56,346 nt of DNA from an uncultured Pelagibacteraceae bacterium (GTDB lineage Bacteria > Pseudomonadota > Alphaproteobacteria > Pelagibacterales > Pelagibacteraceae). The DNA is taken from contig CABXYF010000005.1 of assembly GCA_902516435.1 (NCBI GenBank), positions 1 to 56,346 of the forward strand, given 5' to 3'. The translations under genes were made by a program, and so were the position numbers. The stretch's first letter is position 1. Each line of letters starts with the position of its first letter. The notes below the pieces were generated by a model. That model was not told where the DNA came from. It saw only the letters and a list, made by a program, of their open reading frames with translations, and did not search any database. This document shows, piece after piece, positions 1 through 9,196 of this stretch.

Positions 1-748
1 AGAATTTGGGGCTGAAATTGCAAAATCATTGGGCGAACTTGTTAATAATAGTGATGTAATTATAACGATGTTGACTGATGATAAAGCTGTGGACGAGGTG
101 ATGAATAATCAAAATTTTGTTGAAAATTTAAAATCTGGAAAAATTTTAATAGATATGAGTTCAGTAAAACCAATAACAGCAAAAAAGCATGCAAATAGTC
201 TCAAGTTGAAAGATATTAATTATTTGGATGCACCTGTATCAGGAGGAACAATTGGTGCTGAAGAAGCCACTCTTGCAATTATGATAGGAGGAGATCAAAA
301 TGTATTTAATGAAGTCAAAGATCTTCTTAAAACTATGGGAAATCCGACTTTAGTCGGACCTGTTGGAAGTGGACAGGTTTCCAAGCTAGCAAATCAAATT
401 ATAGTTGGTTTAACAATAGGTGCTGTAGCTGAAGCGGTTACATTATGCGAAAAAGCTGGAGCTGACCCTATCAAAATGATCAGTGCTTTATCAGGGGGTT
501 GGGCAGATAGTAAAGTTTTACAAACACATGGAAAAAGAATGATAAATAAAGATTTCACTCCTAAAGGAAAAACTTCTACACACTTAAAAGATATGAATAA
601 TATTCTAGAATGTGCAAATAATTTTAATACTCATTTACCTATTTCAAATTTAGTTAAAGAAATGTATAAAAACTTAGTTGAAAATGGTAGTGGAAATGAT
701 GACCATAGTTCGTTGTATAAAGAAATTGAAAGGATGAACGAAAAATGA
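1..748 (+). CDS. 3-hydroxyisobutyrate dehydrogenase family protein, 5' partial
   Basis: NAD(P)-dependent beta-hydroxyacid dehydrogenase (3-HIBADH / tartronate-semialdehyde reductase family). The frame is open to the window edge, so the Rossmann GxGxxG start lies upstream; about 248 residues are visible of a usual ~290. Two family signatures are seen: the substrate-binding stretch DAPVSGG followed by a glycine-rich MIGG, and the catalytic-lysine motif GQVSKLANQ. The stop overlaps the next start as ATGA (745-748), so it is co-transcribed with the SDR and FAH genes downstream. The exact substrate cannot be told; context suggests a sugar-acid or hydroxyacid intermediate. A second family member is encoded at 47190-48059 on the other strand. 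Confidence 0.85.
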   Translation, partial: EFGAEIAKSLGELVNNSDVIITMLTDDKAVDEVMNNQNFVENLKSGKILIDMSSVKPITAKKHANSLKLKDINYLDAPVSGGTIGAEEATLAIMIGGDQNVFNEVKDLLKTMGNPTLVGPVGSGQVSKLANQIIVGLTIGAVAEAVTLCEKAGADPIKMISALSGGWADSKVLQTHGKRMINKDFTPKGKTSTHLKDMNNILECANNFNTHLPISNLVKEMYKNLVENGSGNDDHSSLYKEIERMNEK

Positions 749-1488
749 GTGGAAGATTGGCAAATAAAAATATTATTGTAACAGCCGCGGGACAAGGAAT
801 TGGAAAAGCAACAGCAATTGCATTTCATAATGAAGGTGCAAATGTCATAGCGACAGATATAAATGATAAAACTTTAGCTGATTTAAACAAAGAGTATCCA
901 GATATTGAAGTTAAGAAATTAGATTCAACTGACAACAATTCAATTTTAGAATTTGTAAAAAATTTAGATCAAGTCGATGTATTATTTAATGCAGTTGGTT
1001 TTGTTCATCATGGTACAATACTTGAGTGTGAAGAAAAAGATTGGGATTTTTCTAATATTGTTAATGTAAAATCTATGTATTTTATGTCTAAAGCGATTTT
1101 ACCTATTATGATTAAACAAAATAAAGGAAGTATAGTTAATGTTTCATCATGTGCGTCAAGCTTAAAAGGCTTTCCAAATAGATTTGTTTATGGAACAACA
1201 AAAGGAGCAGTGATTGGTTTAACAAAGTCAATCGCATCTGATTTTGTTAAAAATAATATTAGATGTAACTCGATTGCGCCTGGCACAGTTTTTTCACCTT
1301 CTTGGCAAGAAAGAGTTAATCAAAGCCCAGACCCCATTCAAGCTAAGAAAGATTTTATAGCAAGACAACCAATGGGAAGATTAGGTACTGCAGAAGAAAT
1401 AGCTGCAATTGCTATTTATTTAGCAAGTGATGAGTCAACTTTTACAACGGGTACAACGTTTTCTGTTGATGGTGGAATTTCAATTTAA
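745..1488 (+). CDS. SDR oxidoreductase, 2-keto-3-deoxy-L-fuconate dehydrogenase-like
   Basis: Short-chain dehydrogenase of 247 residues, full family length. Visible elements: cofactor loop TAAGQGIG near the N-terminus, an acidic ATD after beta-2 (NAD preference), NAVG in place of NNAG, catalytic Ser in VNVSS, and YGTTK as the YxxxK pair. The segment GFVHHGT..CEEKDWDFS is shared with the DHRS6/BDH2 group, whose bacterial members oxidise 2-keto-3-deoxy-L-fuconate. The next gene is a FAH hydrolase of the type that cleaves the resulting 2,4-diketo acid, which supports this role. The start overlaps the preceding stop (ATGA). The substrate assignment is inference from similarity and neighbours. Confidence 0.85.
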   Translation: MSGRLANKNIIVTAAGQGIGKATAIAFHNEGANVIATDINDKTLADLNKEYPDIEVKKLDSTDNNSILEFVKNLDQVDVLFNAVGFVHHGTILECEEKDWDFSNIVNVKSMYFMSKAILPIMIKQNKGSIVNVSSCASSLKGFPNRFVYGTTKGAVIGLTKSIASDFVKNNIRCNSIAPGTVFSPSWQERVNQSPDPIQAKKDFIARQPMGRLGTAEEIAAIAIYLASDESTFTTGTTFSVDGGISI

Positions 1489-1503
1489 TATTTAAGGAGG
1501 ATT

Positions 1504-2346
1504 ATGAAATTATTAAGAGTAGGACAAAGAGGAAATGAAAAACCAGCAGCATTAGATGCTGAGGGTAAAATTAGAGATTTAAGCACACATATCAAGGATT
1601 TAAATCCAGAACATTTAAACTTTGAGATAATTTCAAAACTTAAAGATATTAATTTGACCTCACTACCAGAAATAAATTCCAAAGAAAGAATTGGTTCTTG
1701 CATAAGTAAACCGGGTAAATTTATAGCCATAGGTCTTAATTTCTCAGATCATGCAGCAGAAACAGGCGCCAAACCACCATCGGAACCAATAACTTTTATG
1801 AAAGCAACAAGTTCAATAAATGGTCCAAATGACGATATTCAAATAGTATCAGGATCAAAAAAATTAGACTGGGAAGTGGAGCTTGGTTTAGTAATAGGAA
1901 AAGAAGCTAAGCATATATCAGAAGATCAGTCTCAAGATCATATATTAGGATATTGTTTAGTGAATGATATTAGTGAAAGAGAATGGCAAATTGAAAAAAT
2001 GGGCCAATGGGTTAAGGGTAAATCACACGATACTTACGGGCCAATAGGACCTTATTTAGTAACTGCAGATGAAATACAAGATGTTAATAATTTAAAAATG
2101 AGTTTAGATGTTAACGGTAAAAGGATGCAAACTGGAAATACAAATACAATGATTTTTAACGTAAATGTAATTGTTTCTTATCTAAGTAAGTTTATGTCAT
2201 TACAGCCAGGGGATATAATTACCACAGGAACTCCTCCTGGAGTCGGTATGGGTATGAAGCCACAACAGTTTTTAAAAGCTGGTGACACTCTTAGGTTATC
2301 AATAGAAAGTTTGGGAGAACAAAATTCAAAAGTTGTTGCACTATAA
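1504..2346 (+). CDS. FAH-family hydrolase, 2,4-diketo-3-deoxy-L-fuconate hydrolase-like
   Basis: Fumarylacetoacetate-hydrolase-fold enzyme of 280 residues. The N-terminus (MKLLRVGQRGNEKPAALD) is typical of the group often mislabelled ureidoglycolate lyase but shown in sugar-acid routes to split 2,4-diketo-3-deoxy acids into pyruvate and a hydroxyacid such as lactate. The metal and catalytic region shows DWEVELGLVIG, and the C-terminal part GDIITTGTPPGVGMG is the classic FAH signature. A near-consensus AAGGAGG lies just upstream of the ATG. It follows the SDR by 15 bases and very probably acts on that enzyme's product. The substrate is inferred, not proven. Confidence 0.85.
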   Translation: MKLLRVGQRGNEKPAALDAEGKIRDLSTHIKDLNPEHLNFEIISKLKDINLTSLPEINSKERIGSCISKPGKFIAIGLNFSDHAAETGAKPPSEPITFMKATSSINGPNDDIQIVSGSKKLDWEVELGLVIGKEAKHISEDQSQDHILGYCLVNDISEREWQIEKMGQWVKGKSHDTYGPIGPYLVTADEIQDVNNLKMSLDVNGKRMQTGNTNTMIFNVNVIVSYLSKFMSLQPGDIITTGTPPGVGMGMKPQQFLKAGDTLRLSIESLGEQNSKVVAL

Positions 2347-2352
2347 TTTTTT

Positions 2353-3261
2353 GTGAAAATAAAAACCTCTAAACCAATAGTTCTTTGGGATTTACAATGT
2401 ACTTTAGGTGAGGGGACTCTGTGGGTAAAAGAACAAAATACAATCTATTTTGTCGACATTAAAAAAAAAAAAATTTTTTCTTTAAATATTAAAACGAAAA
2501 AAAAAAAAATAATTAAAGTTAATAAAGAAATTGGTTTTGTAGCACATGTTAAAAAAGATATATTTATTTTGGGATTACAAGGAGAAATTAGAATTCAAAG
2601 TCTTAAAACAAAAAAAATTATAAAATCAATTTCAATTGAATCAAATATAAAACTGAATAGAATTAATGATGGCAAAACAGATCCGGCTGGAAATTTATGG
2701 TTTGGCACAATGGACAACTTAGAGAGAAAGATTGAAAAAGGCTCTTTATATAAATTAGATAAAAAATTGTTATTAACCAAAATTGATACAAATTACCAAA
2801 TTACAAATGGACCAGCTTTTATAGATCAATATAATTTTTATCACACAGATAGTTCCAAAAAAAAAATTTATAAAATTGCAATAAATAAAAATAATAAAAT
2901 AAAAACAAAAAAAATTTTTAAATCATTTTCTAACAAAGAAGGTGTGCCAGATGGCATGACCTTAGATAGAAACAAAAATCTGTGGGTAGCCCATTATCAC
3001 GGAGCTTGTATCTCGGTATTTAATAATAAAGCAAAGCTAATTCACAAGATAAAATTTCCTGCTAAAAATATTACAAACTGCACATTTGGTGGACTAAATA
3101 ACAACGAACTTTTTGTAACAAGTGCTACCAAAGGTATTAACAGTGCAGAAATGCGAAAATTTAGATACTCAGGATCTTTATTTAGTGTAAAAACTAATTG
3201 TAAAGGGTTTTTACAAAAAAAATTTAATTTTATAAATGAAAAAAAGAGATCTTTATTATGA
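2353..3261 (+). CDS. SMP-30/gluconolactonase-family lactonase
   Basis: Six-bladed beta-propeller sugar lactonase of 302 residues, GTG start six bases after the previous stop. Family metal-site elements are present: Glu in LGEGTLW near the N-terminus, NDGKTDPAGNLWFGTMD, NGPAF with a following HTDSS, and GVPDGMTLD..NLWVAH. It would hydrolyse an aldonolactone to the acid upstream of the keto-deoxy steps served by its neighbours. Unusually lysine- and asparagine-rich, with two 13-base A runs inside the coding sequence (2461-2473 and 2497-2509) encoding lysine clusters; the frame is nevertheless intact. The 3' end overlaps the ppc start by 26 bases. Confidence 0.85.
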   Translation: MKIKTSKPIVLWDLQCTLGEGTLWVKEQNTIYFVDIKKKKIFSLNIKTKKKKIIKVNKEIGFVAHVKKDIFILGLQGEIRIQSLKTKKIIKSISIESNIKLNRINDGKTDPAGNLWFGTMDNLERKIEKGSLYKLDKKLLLTKIDTNYQITNGPAFIDQYNFYHTDSSKKKIYKIAINKNNKIKTKKIFKSFSNKEGVPDGMTLDRNKNLWVAHYHGACISVFNNKAKLIHKIKFPAKNITNCTFGGLNNNELFVTSATKGINSAEMRKFRYSGSLFSVKTNCKGFLQKKFNFINEKKRSLL

Positions 3262-5920
3262 TAGAATTCCTACAAAATTACTCAGAGAAGATGTTAGTCA
3301 TCTTGGAAATATTCTTGGCAACGTAATTAAAGAGCAAGAAGGAATAAAGTTTTTTAATTTAGTTGAAAAAGTAAGAAAACTCTCAAAAGCTAATAAAATA
3401 AATCTCAAAAACAAAAATTCATTCAATAAATTAATAAAAACAGTAGAAAACACTAATCCAGAAGATACTTTAAGGTTAACAAGAGCATTCACTCATTTTA
3501 TAAATTTCATTAATTTAGCAGAGTCGATTGATACTTCTAGAAATCTAGACGAGTATGAAACAACGAAAAAAAACATAAAACACAACATATTCATCGAAGA
3601 GATTTTTGAACAACTTTTTAAAAATAAAAAAATTTCAAATAATAAAATATATAACCTAGCAAAAAGTTTAGATATTGGAATTGTTTTAACTGCTCATCCA
3701 ACAGAAGTAAAAAGACGAACTTTGATACAAAAATATCATAAAATAATTGAAATTTTAGAACAAAGAGATCTTTTCAAATCACATCCATCAAAGTTATTGA
3801 GACTTAACAAACAACTAAGTGATGAATTTACAATTATTTGGAACACAGATGATCTAAAAAGAACAAAGCCTTCCCCTTACGATGAGGCGAGGTGGGGGTT
3901 AGCAATTATAGAAGATAGTTTATGGGATACTATTCCCAAAGTTTACAGAAGACTAAATTCTATATTTTTAAAAAATATGAATAAAGCATTACCAAAAAAT
4001 TTTAATCCAATTCAATTTGGATCATGGATGGGTGGAGATAGAGATGGAAATCCAAATGTAACATCAAAAGTCACTAAAGAAGTAATTTTACTATCAAGAT
4101 GGGAAGCTGCAAAACTTTACGAAAAATCTTTAACAAAAATTATAAGATCTTATTCAATGAAAAAATGTTCAAAAAAAATACGTTACAAAGTAGGAAATTC
4201 TTTTGAGCCCTATAGAGTTTTTTTAAGACCCTTAAGAGATAAAATGAGATTAACTCATAGATCTATAGAACAGTATTTGATTAATAAAAAACATTTAAAT
4301 AAAAATAACCTTTTAAGTTCAAAAGAAGAAATTTTAAAACCTTTAAGGGTTGTAAGAGAATCATTAGAACAAAATGAAAATGAAAATATTGCTAGTGGTG
4401 AACTTCTGGATTTAATGAGAAGAGCAAAATGTTTTGGAGTGAATTTAGCAAGGTTAGATATTAGACAAGAGTCTTCCAGACACAAACAAGTAATAGCTGA
4501 ACTTATTAAAAAGAAATACAGGAAAGATTATTACAGATTTACAGAAAATCAAAAAATAGATTTTCTAAAATCTAAATTAGTCTCAAATAAAAATATTATA
4601 AATAAATTCAAGTTTTCTAATAAAGAAAATAATGAAGTTTGGTCAACTTTTAAAATATTAGCCGACGAACCTCCAGAGTGTTTAGGCGCATATGTGATTT
4701 CAATGACAACTTCTGCATCTGATATTTTGACAGTTTCATTTTTACAAAAAGAGGCAAGGATAAAAGATAAATTGAGAGTTGTTCCTTTATTTGAAACATT
4801 GGATGATTTGATTAATGCAAAACCAATAATGCTAAATTTATTTTCGCAAAAATGGTATAGAAAATTAATTCAAAACAACCAGGAGGTAATGATAGGTTAT
4901 TCAGATTCAAGCAAAGATGCTGGAAAAATTTGTGCTAGTTGGCATCAATATAAGGCACAAGAAGAAATAGTTAAGTTAGGTAGAAAATTTGGAGTAAACG
5001 TTACTTTCTTTCATGGCAGAGGAGGCTCACCAGGAAGAGGAGGAGGTCCAATCCAAGCTACATTGAGATCTCAACCTCCAAATTCAGTAAATGGAAAAAT
5101 TAGAATTACGGACCAAGGTGAAGTTATACAACAAAAATATGGATATGAGCCAATAGCGGAATATAATCTTTGTAGTTACATAGGTGCCGTAACTGAAGCA
5201 ACTCTTAACCCACCTCCAATACCAAAAAGTGACTGGAGATCATTAATCGAAAAAATGTCTGATATTTCAAAAAGCTCTTATAGAAAAAATATTAATCAAA
5301 GTTCAGAATTTATTAAGTACTTTAAAACTGTTACTCCCCATAAAGCACTTGGAAAATTATCTATTGGTTCTAGGCCGTCAAAAAGAAAAAATGTTGATAA
5401 TATTAATAGTTTAAGAGCTATACCCTGGGTATTTGCATGGACACAAATTCGATTGATGTTACCGGCTTGGCTAGGTAGTGCTGAAGCATTAAGATATTCT
5501 TATATAAAAAAATTTAGAAAAACACTTTTTGACATGGAAAAAAATTGGCCCTTTTTTAATTCAATGCTAGATATATTAGACATGGTCATAGCTAAAGCTG
5601 ACCCTGAAATTTCAAAAATTTATGAAGAATATTTAGCTGATGAAAAATTAAAAAGAGTTGGTAAAAAGTTAAGGTTTCAATTTGATGCAATAAAAAAACT
5701 TAATAAAAAAATTACCTCAAAAGAAATAATTTTATCACGTAAGCAATTTAGAACATTAGTAGTTGTTAGAAGTATTTATTCAGAAGTATTAAATATTATT
5801 CAACCAATTGTAATATATAAACTTAGAAAGAATAAAAAGTTAGATGAAAAAAAATATTTAAATGATGCTCTTTTAACTTCAATAGCTGGTATATCAGCTG
5901 CAATGAAAAATACAGGTTAA
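3236..5920 (+). CDS. ppc: phosphoenolpyruvate carboxylase
   Basis: PEP + bicarbonate to oxaloacetate, the anaplerotic feed of the TCA cycle. 894 residues, normal bacterial length. Catalytic features: VLTAHPTEVKRRT with the essential His at residue 154, GSWMGGDRDGNPNVT, MTTSASDIL, GYSDSSKDAG, the PEP-binding loop FFHGRGGSPGRGGGP, ITDQGEVIQQKYG, and a C-terminus ending MKNTG as in nearly all PEPC proteins. The ATG at 3236 lies inside the end of the lactonase gene and puts the conserved LREDV..LG..LG segment at the usual distance from the N-terminus. Translational coupling to the sugar-acid genes is likely. Confidence 0.97.
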   Translation: MKKRDLYYDRIPTKLLREDVSHLGNILGNVIKEQEGIKFFNLVEKVRKLSKANKINLKNKNSFNKLIKTVENTNPEDTLRLTRAFTHFINFINLAESIDTSRNLDEYETTKKNIKHNIFIEEIFEQLFKNKKISNNKIYNLAKSLDIGIVLTAHPTEVKRRTLIQKYHKIIEILEQRDLFKSHPSKLLRLNKQLSDEFTIIWNTDDLKRTKPSPYDEARWGLAIIEDSLWDTIPKVYRRLNSIFLKNMNKALPKNFNPIQFGSWMGGDRDGNPNVTSKVTKEVILLSRWEAAKLYEKSLTKIIRSYSMKKCSKKIRYKVGNSFEPYRVFLRPLRDKMRLTHRSIEQYLINKKHLNKNNLLSSKEEILKPLRVVRESLEQNENENIASGELLDLMRRAKCFGVNLARLDIRQESSRHKQVIAELIKKKYRKDYYRFTENQKIDFLKSKLVSNKNIINKFKFSNKENNEVWSTFKILADEPPECLGAYVISMTTSASDILTVSFLQKEARIKDKLRVVPLFETLDDLINAKPIMLNLFSQKWYRKLIQNNQEVMIGYSDSSKDAGKICASWHQYKAQEEIVKLGRKFGVNVTFFHGRGGSPGRGGGPIQATLRSQPPNSVNGKIRITDQGEVIQQKYGYEPIAEYNLCSYIGAVTEATLNPPPIPKSDWRSLIEKMSDISKSSYRKNINQSSEFIKYFKTVTPHKALGKLSIGSRPSKRKNVDNINSLRAIPWVFAWTQIRLMLPAWLGSAEALRYSYIKKFRKTLFDMEKNWPFFNSMLDILDMVIAKADPEISKIYEEYLADEKLKRVGKKLRFQFDAIKKLNKKITSKEIILSRKQFRTLVVVRSIYSEVLNIIQPIVIYKLRKNKKLDEKKYLNDALLTSIAGISAAMKNTG

Positions 5921-6628
5921 ATGTTTGAGTATTTGATTGCTTTTGGCGCAGGTCTTATAAGTTTCTTATCCCCATGTGTACTACCTTTGATACCAGGATA
6001 TGTCTCTTATATATCAGGACAATCACTGCAAGAAATATTAGAGTCAAAAAAAACAAATTTTTTTCCTTTAGTTTTATTTTGTTTGGGGTTTTCAACTGTC
6101 TTTGTGATATTGGGTGCATCTGCTTCCTTTTTGGGCCAAGCACTTTTACAAAATTCTGAAATTTTAAGAATTATTGCTGGAATAATAATTATAATATTTT
6201 CATTTCAATTACTTGGAATAATAAACATTTCATATTTAAATTTTGAAAAAAGATTTGATGCTAAAGAGTCTAGAAATATTTTATTTCCTTATATAATTGG
6301 CCTTGCTTTTGGTTTTGGCTGGACACCTTGTATTGGACCTATTTTAGGCTCTATACTAGCAATAGCTTCAATTGAGGAAACTTTGACAAGAGCAATAATA
6401 TTATTAATATTTTATTCATTAGGTCTTGCTATTCCTTTTGTTTTATCTGGTTATTTAATTCAGAAGTTTCTATTATTTTCTAAAAATTTTAGAAAAAACA
6501 TTAATTTAATCTCAAAAATTGGCGGAATAACTCTTTTAGTTACTGGTATTTTAATTTTAACTAATCAATTACAAGCGATTGGCTTTTATATAATTAAAGT
6601 TTTTCCTTTTATGCAAAATTTCGGTTAA
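5921..6628 (+). CDS. ccdA: cytochrome c biogenesis protein CcdA
   Basis: Inner-membrane thiol-disulfide transporter that passes electrons from cytoplasmic thioredoxin to periplasmic apocytochrome c partners. 235 residues, about six membrane helices. The two redox cysteines sit in the family motifs LSPCVLPLIPGY (first helix) and GWTPCIGPILG (fourth helix), which form the symmetric CcdA repeat. The ATG follows the ppc stop directly (TAAATG), so it is likely translated from the same message, although no functional link to PEPC is known. Confidence 0.93.
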   Translation: MFEYLIAFGAGLISFLSPCVLPLIPGYVSYISGQSLQEILESKKTNFFPLVLFCLGFSTVFVILGASASFLGQALLQNSEILRIIAGIIIIIFSFQLLGIINISYLNFEKRFDAKESRNILFPYIIGLAFGFGWTPCIGPILGSILAIASIEETLTRAIILLIFYSLGLAIPFVLSGYLIQKFLLFSKNFRKNINLISKIGGITLLVTGILILTNQLQAIGFYIIKVFPFMQNFG

Positions 6629-6637
6629 AAAGGTTAG

Positions 6638-7225
6638 ATGAAAATCTACCAGATAGACTCAAGCGCTCGAAAAAAGGGATCAACTTCAAGGGCGTTAGCA
6701 AAAAAACTTTTAGATAAAATTAAAAAGCCTGGAGACGAGGTTATTTACAGAGATTTAGATAAAGAAATGCTTTTTGTAAGTGGACTTACAGAGTCAGGAA
6801 TGAAAATTGAGGAGAAAGATCAAACAGAACACCATAAAAAAATGTTTCAGCTGTCTGATCAACTAGTCAAAGAACTTAAAGATAGTGATATTATTATTAT
6901 TTCAGCTCCAATTTATAATTATGGTCCACCAGCAACTTTAAAAGCTTGGTCAGATTTGGCTGCCAGAATTGGAGAGACTTTTAAATTTAAACCTAACGGA
7001 AGAAGAGAGGGTTTATTAAAAAACAAACAAGCCTATTTAGTTATTACATCAGGAGGTACTAAACTAAATAGTTCTGAGGATTTTTTGACACCTTGGTTGA
7101 AATTTATATTAAACTTTTTTGGCATAGAAAAAGTAGATGTTATTAGTGCCGATCAAATGGCTCTAGATTATGAGAAATCTATTAAAGATGCCGAAGCACA
7201 AATCGAAAATTTATTTAAAGATTAA
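6638..7225 (+). CDS. FMN-dependent NAD(P)H quinone oxidoreductase / azoreductase family
   Basis: Flavodoxin-fold reductase of 195 residues that transfers two electrons from NAD(P)H to quinones or azo compounds through FMN. The N-terminal phosphate-binding loop DSSARKKGSTSRALAKKLL, the FMN contact PIYNYGPPATLKAWSDLAARIGETF and a TSGGT loop match AzoR proteins (about 200 residues). It lies 9 bases after ccdA. The 3' end overlaps the convergent oxygenase gene by 11 bases. The physiological substrate is unknown. Confidence 0.85.
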   Translation: MKIYQIDSSARKKGSTSRALAKKLLDKIKKPGDEVIYRDLDKEMLFVSGLTESGMKIEEKDQTEHHKKMFQLSDQLVKELKDSDIIIISAPIYNYGPPATLKAWSDLAARIGETFKFKPNGRREGLLKNKQAYLVITSGGTKLNSSEDFLTPWLKFILNFFGIEKVDVISADQMALDYEKSIKDAEAQIENLFKD

Positions 7226-8318
7226 ATTTTCTTTTTAAATGTCTAAGTTTACCTTCTGTACTATCGTAATCAATATAACAACCTTGTAAAAATCTTTCTC
7301 CCTCATTTACCTCATAAGCAGTTCTTCCATGAAGTAGTCTATAGTTATCCATCATTATTAAATCCTGATTGTTTAGTTTAAACTCAATTCTATATTTTTC
7401 AGAGTTATACATTTCTGATAATTTTTTACGGGCTTTGTAATATAAATCTAATTTATTTTTATCTATTATAGGTACATAATCTAATCGAGGACTAAATCTG
7501 ACTTGTTTAAAACTTTTATCAGGGTTCAGTTCTATTAATGGAGACCAGTTTTCTAAAACTACATCTTTATCTATAAATTTAAATTTAACATTTACTTTTG
7601 TTAATATTTCATAAAATTCTGGTCTTTCTTTTTTTAAATCTTCTGTAACTGTATACCCGTCAACTAAAGTTGATAAACCACCACTGACATTACTTTCGAT
7701 ACAATGTAAAAGTTGAATACAGGGAACAGGGTTTCTATAAGGATTGTCAGTATGAGGTGATAGAGCAAGGGAAGTATAGGCTAGATCGTTTGGGTTTGGT
7801 TTTGATTTAACATTAAAACATTCACCAAAATTAGTCCTTCTAACACTACCGATTGAATTAGCAAATTTTATAATAAAATCCTCTGTATTTGGAACTTCTT
7901 TTATAATGACAAATCCATATTCATAAAAAGAAATAAGTAAATCATACATTTCTTTACTGCCAAAAATATTATTATGATATTTGAAATTCTTTAATTTTGT
8001 TAAAGAGTTATCCCATTTAATTTTGTTAATTGATTTTATGACTTTGTCATCATTATAGAATTCTAAGGCAAGATTTTTGATATCTAATTTTGTAGATACA
8101 CCATCATTAAAATCTAACTCTAAATAATTATTGTTTATTATTGCTTTATCTATGCTGATTTCATCATTTAAAAAAGTTGGATCGAATAGTCTTTGTTGAG
8201 TTCCTTTATCTAAAAATTTTTCACCAACTACTCTTTCTCTTAACCAAAAAGGATGAATTTCTTTTCTTTCCTCGCCATTATTGAAAAAAACTTTATTTTG
8301 ATTGAGTTCTAATTTCAT
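7215..8318 (-). CDS. gamma-butyrobetaine hydroxylase-like Fe(II)/2-oxoglutarate dioxygenase
   Basis: 367 residues with the two-domain plan of gamma-butyrobetaine dioxygenase: an N-terminal GBBH-like domain (about 1-90, ending QRLFDPT) and a C-terminal TauD domain. The iron ligands are visible as H189-x-D191 in SPHTDNPYRNP and distal H330 in LLHGR, with R342 for 2-oxoglutarate. The N-terminal domain lacks the cysteines that usually bind zinc (WLRERVVGEKFLDKGTQQ where relatives have WLRD-C-x-C). Such enzymes hydroxylate gamma-butyrobetaine to carnitine or a related trimethylated amino acid. A carnitine-type catabolic group lies near 53.7-55.8 kb, but the true substrate is unproven. Confidence 0.8.
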   Translation of the reverse strand: MKLELNQNKVFFNNGEERKEIHPFWLRERVVGEKFLDKGTQQRLFDPTFLNDEISIDKAIINNNYLELDFNDGVSTKLDIKNLALEFYNDDKVIKSINKIKWDNSLTKLKNFKYHNNIFGSKEMYDLLISFYEYGFVIIKEVPNTEDFIIKFANSIGSVRRTNFGECFNVKSKPNPNDLAYTSLALSPHTDNPYRNPVPCIQLLHCIESNVSGGLSTLVDGYTVTEDLKKERPEFYEILTKVNVKFKFIDKDVVLENWSPLIELNPDKSFKQVRFSPRLDYVPIIDKNKLDLYYKARKKLSEMYNSEKYRIEFKLNNQDLIMMDNYRLLHGRTAYEVNEGERFLQGCYIDYDSTEGKLRHLKRKFNL

Positions 8319-8386
8319 AATTTAAGCTATAAGAATTATTAAAAAATTTGCTTTAATCAACATAAATTAAATAGTAAGAGTTCTTT

Positions 8387-9193
8387 GTGAATAGTTTTAA
8401 CACAAAAAAATATCCAATATATGCTAAGTTTTTAAACCAACTAGCGAAAGATCTTACTAATTTTTACTATTTAAAATTAAATAAGACTTTCAAAGTATCA
8501 AATAAACTTAAGGGTAAGGGGTACGATCCAGTAACAACATCTGACAGAGCCTTCGAAAAATTTATAAGAGCTAAGATTAAGAATAAATTTCCGAAACACC
8601 AAATAGTAGGAGAAGAGTTCGGTCATAAGAAATCAAACAGTGATTTTGCATGGATTATTGACCCAATAGATGGCACAAGATCTTTTGTTATAGGCAATCC
8701 AACTTGGAGTAATTTAATTTCATTAAATTATAAAGGCTCTCCAGTTTTAGGGTTAGCAAATTTTCCTGTTTTAAAAAAATATTATTTAAATTATTCTGAT
8801 AAAGCAGCTTTCGTAGTCGAAAATGGTAAAAAAAGAAAAATAACTGTAAATCAGAGTATAACTTTTAAAAATGTCAAAGTTTGCGCAGCTTTTCACGGCT
8901 GGTTATCTTTGAATAAACAAAAAAAAATCCCTCAAATTTTAAAATTAATGCAATTTCCATGTAGTGATGCATTGAGTTACGCTCATTTAGCTGAGGGAAG
9001 AGTTGATGTAGTTATTCAATGTTCAAATAAAATTTGGGATATCCATCCATTAATTCCAATTATTAAAGCTGCGGGAGGCTATCTTAGTACATGGGATAAT
9101 AAAGATGCAATTGAAGCTGGAAATATTTTAGTTTCATCAAATAAATCTATTCATTCAAAATTTTTAAAATTATTAAAGCCAGTAAGTAAATAA
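8387..9193 (+). CDS. inositol-monophosphatase-family phosphatase, histidinol-phosphatase (HisN) type
   Basis: Mg-dependent phosphatase of 268 residues, GTG start. Metal-binding motifs: GEEFG (residues 75-79), DPIDGT (92-97) and a C-terminal WDIHPLIPIIKAAGG. The DPIDGTRSF form and the overall length match the HisN subgroup that dephosphorylates histidinol phosphate in alphaproteobacteria, rather than SuhB or CysQ. It is separated from the divergent dioxygenase by 68 bases of A/T-rich DNA, and no other his gene is adjacent. Inositol-1-phosphate or another sugar phosphate remains possible. Confidence 0.8.
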   Translation: MNSFNTKKYPIYAKFLNQLAKDLTNFYYLKLNKTFKVSNKLKGKGYDPVTTSDRAFEKFIRAKIKNKFPKHQIVGEEFGHKKSNSDFAWIIDPIDGTRSFVIGNPTWSNLISLNYKGSPVLGLANFPVLKKYYLNYSDKAAFVVENGKKRKITVNQSITFKNVKVCAAFHGWLSLNKQKKIPQILKLMQFPCSDALSYAHLAEGRVDVVIQCSNKIWDIHPLIPIIKAAGGYLSTWDNKDAIEAGNILVSSNKSIHSKFLKLLKPVSK

Positions 9194-9196
9194 TTA

